Shown one piece after another: positions 18,117-28,700 of a DNA stretch of 64,000 nucleotides. Both the position numbers and the translations under genes were made by a program. The notes beneath the pieces were generated by a model. That model was given only the letters and a program-made list of their open reading frames with translations, was not told the DNA's origin and did no database searches. Source of the stretch: Undibacterium parvum (GTDB lineage Bacteria > Pseudomonadota > Gammaproteobacteria > Burkholderiales > Burkholderiaceae_D); contig NZ_CP034464.1 of assembly GCF_003955735.1 (NCBI RefSeq), forward strand, positions 3,658,001 to 3,722,000, read 5' to 3'. The number at the start of each line of letters is the position of its first letter. Position 1 is the stretch's first letter.

Positions 18117-19796
18117 ATGAAAACAGATAATTCTTTTGCCATGAAAATCAATTCAAAAATCCCCTTTTGCAAGCAATATGTTGGCTCCTCGCGTGCTGTG
18201 AAATCTACTTTTTTTTGTACGCTGCTGGCGCTTGCCATGCTGCCGGTTCAGGCGCAAGAAAAGCCTGCTGCGGCGCTGGTGAAAAGTGCAGATAATCTGC
18301 CAATTTTCAATATTTTTGAATACAAGATAGATGGCAATAGCCGCCTCACGGATCAGCAAGTAGAACGTGCGGTGCTGCCGTATATGGGCGAGCAAAAAAC
18401 CTTGGCGGAAGTTGAGTCTGCCCGCGCATCCTTGGAGCGCGCCTATCACGATGCTGGTTATTTGACGGTCCTAGTGTCTATCCCTGAGCAGAATGTCGAT
18501 ACCGGTGTGGTTGAGCTACTTGTGCTCGAGGCTACCGTGGAACGCCTGCGTGTTAAGGGCTCTGAATATCATACGCTGACAGGGATTAAGGCGGCCGTGC
18601 CAGAATTGGCAGAAGGCAATGTACCGAATTTTACGCAGATGCAGCTAGAGTTAGCTGCGGTGAATCGTAGCGCCGATTTAAAAGCCACACCAGTGCTGCG
18701 GGCCGGTAAAGCACCTGGCACGGTCGAGGTGCAATTAGATGTAGAGGATCAATTACCTTTGCATGGCAATCTCGATTTAAGTAATCGCCAATCACCGAAT
18801 ACCAGCGCGATGCGTCTGGCTGCTTCGCTGCGTTACGATAATCTGTGGCAACGTGCGCATAGTCTGGGTGTGACAGCGCAGACTTCGCCGCAAAAACCGG
18901 ATGAAGTGCGGGTACTGGCAAGCACCTATGTTGCGCCTGTCAGTGACGATGGTGCTGCGCTCACTGCGTATTGGGTGCATTCGCGCAGTACCCTGACCAC
19001 GCTGGCAAACGCACCTGGGCTGGGTGTGCTGGGTAATTCAGATATCTTAGGGCTGCGTTACGCCTTGCCCTCTAAAAGCTTAAATGATTACGCCTATACC
19101 TTGGCGGCCGGTACCGATTATAAAAACGTCAAACAGTCGGTGGCGGTGCATGGCGCGGGAGCAGTCACTACCCCGATTACCTATATGCCCCTGGTCGCCA
19201 CCTATACTGGTAGCTGGCTCAGTGATAATCATCCCACCACTTTAGATGCCACCGCCACGGTGGGCTTACGTGGGGTGTTCGGCAACACCGATCAAGAATT
19301 TTCTGCCAAGCGCGCCGGTGCGTCAGCCAATTACATCGCCCTGCGTAGTGGCGTATTGCATGTGGAGAAATTTGGCGGCTGGTCGCTGTCCAGCAAGGCC
19401 GAAGTGCAGTTTGCCTCTGGCCCCTTGGTGAGTAATGAGCAATACACCGGTGGTGGTGCCGACAATGTACGTGGCTATCTGGAGGGCGAGTTAGCTGGTG
19501 ATGAGGCGCTCAGACTGTCGTTTGAATTGCGTACCCCATCGTATAAACCAGCAGGCGAAACCTCAGTATGGAGTTTGACTGGTCTGAGTTTTTTTGATGC
19601 TGTGCGTTTGCGCACCCTTGATGTCTTGCCACCGCAGAGCAGCATTAAACAATTGCGTGGCGTGGGCATGGGCCTGCGTTTGCTGGCGCCGCGTGGCTTT
19701 GCGCTGGAGCTAGATTGGGCGCATGCCTTAAACGATGCGGATGTTACCAAGGCGGGCAGTAATCGCCTGCATGCACGTTTGCTCTGGGAGTATTGA
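18117..19796 (+). CDS. TpsB outer-membrane transporter (ShlB/FhaC/HecB family)
   Basis: 559 residues from the ATG at 18117; TTG 18066 and ATG 18141 are alternatives. A signal sequence (STFFCTLLALAMLPVQAQ) is followed by a POTRA/ShlB-type domain (FNIFEYKIDGNSRLTDQQVE, through the YHDAGYLTVLVSIPEQNV strand). The C-terminal half is a 16-strand barrel of the Omp85 superfamily with the conserved VRGY loop motif (DNVRGYLEGELAGD) and a terminal aromatic strand (HARLLWEY). TpsB proteins export a partner TpsA across the outer membrane without external energy. The stop overlaps the tpsA ATG by one base (TGATG), marking a two-partner operon. Confidence 0.93.
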   Translation: MKTDNSFAMKINSKIPFCKQYVGSSRAVKSTFFCTLLALAMLPVQAQEKPAAALVKSADNLPIFNIFEYKIDGNSRLTDQQVERAVLPYMGEQKTLAEVESARASLERAYHDAGYLTVLVSIPEQNVDTGVVELLVLEATVERLRVKGSEYHTLTGIKAAVPELAEGNVPNFTQMQLELAAVNRSADLKATPVLRAGKAPGTVEVQLDVEDQLPLHGNLDLSNRQSPNTSAMRLAASLRYDNLWQRAHSLGVTAQTSPQKPDEVRVLASTYVAPVSDDGAALTAYWVHSRSTLTTLANAPGLGVLGNSDILGLRYALPSKSLNDYAYTLAAGTDYKNVKQSVAVHGAGAVTTPITYMPLVATYTGSWLSDNHPTTLDATATVGLRGVFGNTDQEFSAKRAGASANYIALRSGVLHVEKFGGWSLSSKAEVQFASGPLVSNEQYTGGGADNVRGYLEGELAGDEALRLSFELRTPSYKPAGETSVWSLTGLSFFDAVRLRTLDVLPPQSSIKQLRGVGMGLRLLAPRGFALELDWAHALNDADVTKAGSNRLHARLLWEY

Positions 19797-22700
19797 TGAC
19801 TACTTTAATCAACGCGTCTTGCCCTAGACCGCGCACGCTAATCAAGAAATCACCTAGCAAACTATTCACCACGCTGTCCACCAAGCTGCCCAATAAGCTT
19901 CCCAATAAGCAAAGCAGCACTACCTTGACTGCCTTTAAGGAAAAAATCATGTCTAGCACCCGCTATCGTCGTTTGCCCCTGGTTGCCAGCGTCTCGGTGT
20001 TAATGACGGCGGGTGTGCTGGTTTGCTCGAATAGTTGGGCTCAAGTGCCGCCGCGCCTGCCGCGGGTGGCTTTGCCGGCCGGCACTTTGCCAACTGGTGC
20101 TGCGTCGCAGCCGCTGGCCATCGGTAGCGCTAGCGTGCGTTCACCCTTGGTGGTGGCGGGTGCCTTTGATCCATATCGTGTGAGCGGCAATACCGCCACC
20201 ATCACCCAAAAAGATCCGGCGGGTATTTTGGCATGGAGTAGCTTTGATATCAGCGCTGATGCCAAATTAGAGGTGTTGCAACCGTCGGCTACTGCGGTGT
20301 TATTGAATAAAATAGAAGGCGGGATTAGCCCTACGGTGATTGAAGGCATGCTCAATGCTAAGGGCCATGTGTACATCTACAATCCTAACGGGATTATCTT
20401 TGGCAAGAGCGCGACTGTGAACGTCGCTAGCCTGTTGGCTAGCAGTTTAAAGATAGACGATAAACGTTTTTTGAGCGGTTTGCTCGCGCCTAACCTGGAA
20501 GCGATTTTTGCCGCCGATCCTAATTATAAGGACCCCGTGACCGGCTTGGCTGGTGCGATGCCCGGTGCGGTAGAAGTCGAAGGCGATGCGGCTCAGCGCG
20601 CCAAATTAAGCGCCGCCAGCGGAGGCAAGATTATGCTGCTGGCCCCAAATGTGACGAACAACGGCATGTTGTTGGCGCCGGACGGACAAGTGGTGTTGGC
20701 AGCGGGTGGCAAGGTGTATTTGGCTGCGCCCACTGAACCTGGTATGCGCGGGTTGATCGTTGAGGTGAATAATAGTAATTTGCCGGCGATTGGCGGAGTC
20801 GCCAGCAATGGTGCTGCCACGAATGGTACCCAGGGTAGTATTTCTGTAGAGCGTGGCAACGCCAGTATGCTAGGTTTTGCCGTCAATCAAATGGGAAGCG
20901 TCTCGGCCACCACCTCGATTAATTTGAATGGCTCGGTCTACTTACGTGCCCGCGCCGGGGCTTCTAAACAAGGTGAAGATACCCCCGCAGTTAGCACTGT
21001 GGGCGGGATTCTGACTCTGGGTAAAAACAGTCTGACCCAGATCGCGATCTACGATGATAAATTGACCGCTCCGGCGGGGCCCGATGATCCAGCCTTCAAA
21101 AAGTCCAGAATCGATTTATTTGGTCAAAATATTTCCTTACAAGAAAATGCCAAGATCGTCGCACCTGCTGCTGAGGTCGTGATCCGAGCTAAGCAAGACC
21201 CTAGTGTGCATGACCTGCCTTTGTATGATGCTAGCAAACCCTATGCCGAAAGAAACCATAGCCATATCGATTTTGCGGCAGGGAGTTTGATCGATGTGTC
21301 CGGCGGTAAGGACACCAAACTGGCGATGGAAAACAATGTGCTGGAAGTGCAGTTATTGTCTGAGCTGGCTGATAATGTGCTGATGCGCCAGTCTACTTTG
21401 CGCGGTAAAAAATTTCGCTTCGATATACGTAAGAGCACCAATATTGCCGACATCAGTAAAGCCATCGCCAAGATCGAGGGCACGGTGGGGGAGCGTACCG
21501 CCGCTGGCGGCCGCATTACCGTCATCTCGGATGGCGAGATCATTCAACGTAGCGGCAGCCTGATGAACGTCTCGGGCGGCGCTGTGTCGTATCTGGATGG
21601 TTATGTCAACACCACAAAGTTGACCGCCGATGGCACCTTGTTTGAGCTAAGTACGGCCAGTGCGAATAAATTGTATGGTGGCCTGATCAATTTTCCGAAT
21701 AGCCGCAGAAATTTTGAGAAAGGCTATACGGTCGGTAAGGATGGCGGTACGGTGCAACTTTCGGCACCAGTAATGGTATTGCAAGGCGAGTTTAAAGGCG
21801 AGACCATACAGGGGCTGTACCAGCGTGAAGTGGGTGCGAAGAACCGTGCGCTTGGAAGCAAGTTTAGCCTGGGCGGCAGCTTGTATGACTATGCCCGTGC
21901 TAGCGTGGAAGGTGCAAGCAGCAGCCAATTGAGCGAAAAGGCGGGACCTGATGATGTCAAGAAAATCGCAGGCTATCAGGCTCAGATCGTTTTTAGTGAG
22001 GCAGGCGATGCGGGTTTGCGATTAAAAGACGAGGCTTTCGATAGCGACAATAATCCTCAGCATGCGCTGCTCGCCAAGCGTCTTGTGCTCAATAGTGCCA
22101 GCTTGCAGCAAGCGGGATTTAGTCGTGTGACGGCAATTACTGCTGGTGATCTGGAAGTCTCTGCGCCGCTTGTGCTGGCAGCCGGCGGTGAAGTGGACCT
22201 GGGCGCTTACGGCAATTTGGATTTTAAATCCGGCATCAGCATGCCTGGCGGCAGCGTCATCGCTAAATCTATCAGCAAGCTCAGCCTCGCTCCGGGTCTG
22301 GCTTTTGATCTGGCTGGTCAATGGATTAATGACAGTAAAACCGCTAAGCCAGTACGCGATGCGATGGGCAACCCGATTGCCGATGTCGTCATTCAGGGTG
22401 GAAAAATCAGTTTCTCTAGTCCAAGAATCGAGATAGCTGACGGTGTGCGGTTGGATGTCTCGGCTGGTGCCTGGTTGGATGCACAGGGTAAGTTGAAAAA
22501 AGCCGATGGCGGTAGTATTGGCCTGACTAGCCTGTTCACGGGCTACAGTAGTTTTTTGCACTTGGGAAATAACTTGTCGCTTACCGGCTTTAGTTTCGCT
22601 AAAGGTGCGGCGCTCAGTCTGCGCGGCGATGGGATCAGCATAGGTGGAACGCCTGGCATCGCGACAGAGCTAGGCAAACAAGATACTCTGCATTTATCTG

Positions 22701-25700
22701 AGAACTTTTTTCAGCAAGGTGGTTTTTCTAGTTATACCATCGGTGCCCTGCAAGACTTGCAGCTAAACCCTGGTACGCAGATCACTCCGCAAGCCCTGAA
22801 CTGGCGCTTTGCCGATCTCAACTCGTATAAAGCGATCGCCAACGGCGCTATGAGTGCGGTCGCGACGCCAGCACTGCTGGATTTGAGTGGCCCTTTAGGT
22901 TCTCGGGTGGCGACGAATGTCACATTGGCTGCCGGGCGTAATTTACTCATAGGGACGAATGCTAGTTTAGTCGCTGACCCCGGTGCAGAGCTTAAATTTT
23001 CCGCATCCAGCCAATTGACGGTAGACGGAAAAATCTCCGCGCCTGCCGGTAATATTATTTTTGCGCTTACTCCTGAAAACTCGCCAGTCTACAATAATAC
23101 CCGCAGTATCTGGTTCGGTAGTAAAGCCGATATTTCTGCGAAAGGCAGTAGCGCTTTGCTGTACACCGATATCAAGGGCATTAGCAGCGGTGAGATGTTG
23201 GCAGGCGGGCGTATTTCTGTGACTTCGCCAAATTACGTGGTGGCCGAAGCAGGTGCGCAATTTGATGTCAGTGGCGCTAAATCAGCAGCTGTCAGTTTTA
23301 AACAAGGCTACACTATCAGTGCAGCGCAAGAGCTGGCCAGCGCCGGCGGCAGTATTGCAATCGCTGCCGATGAAGGCCTGTTGTTTGCCGGTGCTATGCG
23401 AGCCAAGGCTGGTGGAACCGGTGCACAAGGCGGGGCGCTGAACATAGTCTTGGATAGAACCAAAAGTGAAGCTTTAACTACGCCCCGTAACGGAGCGCTG
23501 ACGCTCAGCTTGAGCAATGGCGATAGCCTGGGTTTTATAGCGCCTGGACTGCAGCCAGGGCAAGCGCTATTCATGCCAGAGGGCGAGCCACAAGGACGCC
23601 TGGCGCTTAGTGCATTTGAGCAGGCCGGATTTGATCGTATCAGCCTGAAGAGCCAGGATGAGTTGGCCTTCAATCTCCAGGATAGTGCGCTTAAGCTCGA
23701 GGCCCGCGCCGCATTGATACTCGATGCACCGGTTTTCAGCGCAAAAATCTCTAACAACAAGGTTGTAGAGAGCAGCAGCAAGCCTGCCAGTGTTGAACTT
23801 AATTCTGCCTATGTACAACTGGGGAATGCAGACTACCGTTATCAGCGTGATGGCCTGAGCAAAACCGGAAATGTGAGTCTGACGGTCAACTCCAGCACCT
23901 TAGATTTGATAGGGAAAAGCAGCTTACAGGGGTTTAATAATGCGCAATTGAATGCCAAAGAAGATATACGCTTGGTCGGTGTGACTGGAACTGATTCCAA
24001 CACCCGACCAGGCTCGCTAACACCTGATTTGGCGGCAGTCAGCGCCAAAGGCGAATTAAAATTAACAGGCGAGTTGCGTTTAAAATCCGCGCAAGTTTAT
24101 CCGACGACCTTGAGTAAATTTAGTTTAAACGCCGAGGGCGAGCGTAGTCTGGTGCAGTTTGAAAGCAATGGTAATCTAGCTTCGGCAGTGCTGTCGGCAG
24201 CGGGTGAAGTGAGTGCTAAGGCAGTCACTGTGATACAGGCTGGTCAGTTAATGGCACCCTTAGGTAAAATTAATCTGGAGGCCAGCCAGGATCTTACTTA
24301 TACCAGTACCAGCGTTAGCTCGGTTGCCGCTAGTGGCTTGATCCCGTTCGGGCGCGTAGAGAATGGTCGCGAATGGGTGTATGACTTCGGCAGCGGCAAT
24401 GCAATTTCATACAAACTTAATCCCGGTACGACTGGACACCTGATAGAGCAGGCGCTACCAGAGAAATCGATTAAATCGAGCGCGCCCAATATTAATTTAC
24501 AAAAGGGAGCCAGCTTAGATTTGTCTGGCGGCGGTGAACTGTATGCCTATGAGTTTACGCCAGGACCGAATGGTAGTAAGGACGTCCTGAAAAATAATCT
24601 TGTAAATAGCCAGACCACAGTATTTGCGATTAATCCTAATTTTACGGCCAGCGTCGCCCCGCGGGATTTTCAATATGGGCAAGATGGCGGCTTACTGCCA
24701 GGCGATAGCGTTACGCTCTCGGGTATCGCCGGTTTAAAGGCGGGTACTTACACTTTACTACCTGCACATTATGCTTTACTACCGGGCGGCATGAGTATCT
24801 CGCTAGCACCGAATAGTCGCGATATGCAGTCCAGCAGCAATAGCATTAATCTGGATAAATCACTCACGGTCGCTGGTACTAGAACTGTCTTAGGCGTAAG
24901 CGATATGCGTACTTCGGGCTGGATAGTCAGCTCAGGCGAGGTGATACGCAGTAAATCAGAATTCCGTGATTACAATGCCAGCAGCTACTTTAAAGATCAG
25001 GCCTTAGCGACAGCGCTTAATTTGCCCATGCTGCCCGGCGACGCCGGCAGGGTGGCCTTTGATGCCACCCAAAAATTAATACTTGATGGACAAATTCGCC
25101 TGGGTGCTGCTAACGGTGGACAGCGCGGCAGTGTGGATATCTCTGCGCCTGAAATTACGGTGGTGGCAGATAGCAGCCAAGATACCGGTACCGCGCTTAA
25201 ATTGGTGGCGAGTGACTTAAACGCGCTCGGTGCTGGCAGTTTGCTCATAGGTGGCTTGCGCGACGAGTCGTTTAAAGACGGTAGTCACCTCAGCGTAGGC
25301 GCTAAAAAAGTCAGTCTGCAAAATACCCTGGCGCAGGCTTTGATAGGCCCAGAAATTATTTTGGCAGCGCAAGATAAGGTGTTCCTTGATGTTGGCTCTG
25401 CGATCAAAGGTGAAGGAAGTTTAGCCCATGCTCCGCGCAATTTATTCATACAGGCGAATCAGTTAAATGGCACTGACGGTGCCTTGCTGCGTGTCAGCGG
25501 TGCTGCAGCAGTGTCGATACAGCGCGAGGCTGCTGCGCGCAATACCGGAGTGCTGGAGATCGCCAAGGGCGCGACAGTTGCAGCCAGTGGTTCGGTTTAT
25601 CTGGATGCGACCAAGGACAGCAAACTCGATGGTAAGTTAGCTTTGGCGAACGGGGCAGCCTTAGGTCTGGGTAGCTCACGGGTCAGTCTTGGTCAGAATA

Positions 25701-28700
25701 TTCCTGCGCTGGCCGATGGTCTACGTTTTGATGAGGCAGGGCTAGCCAGTTTAAGCCAACTTTCGGCTCTGGAGCTAAATAGCTATTCGACCATAGATAT
25801 TTACGGCGTGGTCAATCTTGGTAATGCTGCCATGAAAAAGTTGACACTCAAGTCGTCCGGGATACAAGGCTATGATCAACGCCAGGTCAACTTGTTGGCG
25901 CAGACTGTGCGTTTCGAAGGTGGTAGCAACTTCAGTCTGAGTACAGTTGCGCCAGAAAACAGCAGCGGCCAACTTAGCGTTCAGGCCAGAGATATAGAGT
26001 TTGGCCAGGGTGTTTTTAGCGTTAAGGCTTACGAGACGACCAGTTTGAATGCCAGCCGCGAGGCGCGCGCTACCGCTGTGGGCGGTTTCAAGGCAGAGAA
26101 AGATTTGACACTGGCGGCAGGTCGTATCCTGGCTAACGGCCAGACCGATGGCGCCTTGGCAAATGAAGGCCGTATTCTTGCAACCGCAACGGGTGACGCT
26201 AGCATAGAGGCAGGCCGCACCCTGAGCTTAAGCAAATTGGCGGGTGCTGAGCCGGCTGCAAATGCGCCTTTACTGGGCGGTCGCCTGCAATTTAAGGGCG
26301 ATAGTATCAATTCTGATGCACGGATTTTGGCGTCTGGCGGCCAGCTCAATATGCTGGCAAAAAACGGCATCAATATCACTGGCGGCGAGCTCTCTGCCGC
26401 GGGTGTCGCAATCGTGTTTGGAACGACCAGCGCCTATGCACCAGGCGGCAAAATCACGCTCGATGGCGGCAGCGGCAATGTACTGCTAGGCGCGAACGCA
26501 ACGCTGGATCTGTCGGCGGTCGGTGCCGCCGCCGGTAGCTTGGCGATTAAGGCTAACAACGCGAATAATAATGCTAAGGCGATCTTGGAGGGCAGCCTGA
26601 AAGCGACAGCATTGAAAGGCGTGGACGGTATCTTGCCCAACCAAGGCAGCTTGCAGATGGATGTGGATAGCCTAGGTGACGCGACGCAGTTTGCGGCACT
26701 CAATGAGAAGTTAAATACGGCAGGATTCACCGAGTCACGCAGCTTTAGAGTAAGGCATGATGATGTTGATTTGGCCGCTGGCGTAACTATCAACGCGCAT
26801 CAAACTCTGATTGCAACTGACAACGGGAATATACGGATAGCTGGCACGATAGATGCCTCCGGTGCCAAGGGCGGCAGCATAGAATTGTACGCATCGCAAG
26901 CACTGGCCACAGGCAATTCGGGCAAGCTCAGCTTGGGCAGTAGCGCGCAATTGCTGGCCTATGCCAATGTAGCTGCCAGCAGCGGCGCTGGCTCACTCGG
27001 CGATGGTGGCCGAGTTGTGCTTGGCACTGCTAGCGCCGATGGCAAGATGCCTGGCGATGTCTATACCGGCAGCAGCATGAGTCTGGAGCAGGGATCGGTA
27101 ATTAATGTCTCTGGTCTGGGACTCGGTGGCGCAGGTTCAGTCACTTTCCGTGCGCCCAAAGTGGGCAATGGCTTCGGGCAGGATGTCGCGATTAGCCAGC
27201 TCGACGCCAAAATAGTCGGTAGTGGCGCAAGCGTGATTGAGGCCTACAAAACCTATACCACTAGCAAGATCAGCGAAGCGCCCGATGCGGCTAATGGGGA
27301 TGGCACGTATAGCAATTTGCAAGCGGCGACCTCGACCATAGGTGCGATTAGCTATGTCACCGATTACAGTAAAGCGAACCGACCAAAAATCGCGATCGCC
27401 ACTGCCACACCAGCGGGCATGATAGGCACACCGGCTGGCCTCATGTATCTAGATGCGAAAAATTTCACTGAGAATAATGCGGTAGTGAGCCGGCTGCAGC
27501 GCGCTGATTTACAACTAAGAGCCGGAATCGAAGTGCGCTCACCTGGCGACCTGACGGTCTCTGTGAATGAGATCAATCCCTTAGCGCCCAAGGACAGTAA
27601 GGGCCAGGTCGTGTATGACGCTGCCACCGTCGTGTTGAAGGACCCGGGCAAGGGCAAGCTGACTAAGGCGCCAGTGACACTCAAAGCACAAACGCTGAAT
27701 CCTGAAGACAGAGGCTGGAATTTGAACGCATGGCGTTTTAACGCTGAGCCCGGGATATTGAATTTGCGGGCTAGTGGTGATTTGTTGATCAATGGCTCGA
27801 TTAGTGATGGCTTCGTTAAACCAAACACCTTAGCCCTTGCCGATACTAAAACGCGTGAGAAAATCGGTATGCCAGACTGGGTGCTGGATAATAAGGCATC
27901 CTGGAGTTATCGCCTCAGTGCTGGCGCTGATTTGAATGCGGCAAACCCACTGGCGGTGATCGCTAGCGATGCGCTAGGCGACTTCAAAATTAACTTTGCC
28001 CGTACTAGCGGTACCGCTACCGATACGCCGGTTGCCCTGGTACGCACTGGCACGGGACGGATTGATGTGGCGGCCGGGCGCAATGTGGAGCTGGGTTTTC
28101 AAAACGGTATCGGTGCCACCATCTATACCGCGGGCATGCATCAAGACACTGCAGAATTCGTTGCACCTGGCAATCTGGCGAACTCACAGTACTGGACTGC
28201 GGGTACTTATTCGTCATACGAAATTCCGAATCCTGCTGATCCTGAAAATCCTATCGTAGTCCCAGCGCGTCTTAGTCCTATCAAAACACCGGTTCAGGGC
28301 GAGTTCTCTAAGTTAGGCGGTGCGATTTCTATTTATGCCGAGCATGATGTGGTGGGCACACCGGTTGCGCAAATGTTTAATAACTGGTTGTTCCGTCAGG
28401 GTCGCACTGAACTCGATGCCTCTGGGAACACGGTGTTCTCAACAGGACTGGTAAAGAATAGCAAAAATCAATTGATAGCCACGAGTTTAAATACCGCCTG
28501 GTGGTCACGTTTTGATTATTTTAATCAAGGCATTGCCACTTTCGGCGGCGGTGATATTAAAGTAATCGCGGCCAGCGGCAGCGTCAAAGATCTTTCGGTC
28601 AGCGTCGCCAGTAATGCCTATATGCCAGGAACGGCCCCAGGTAAATTGATAGAGCAGGGGGGCGGCGACCTGGTGGTCAAGGCGGGAGCGGATATTTTGG

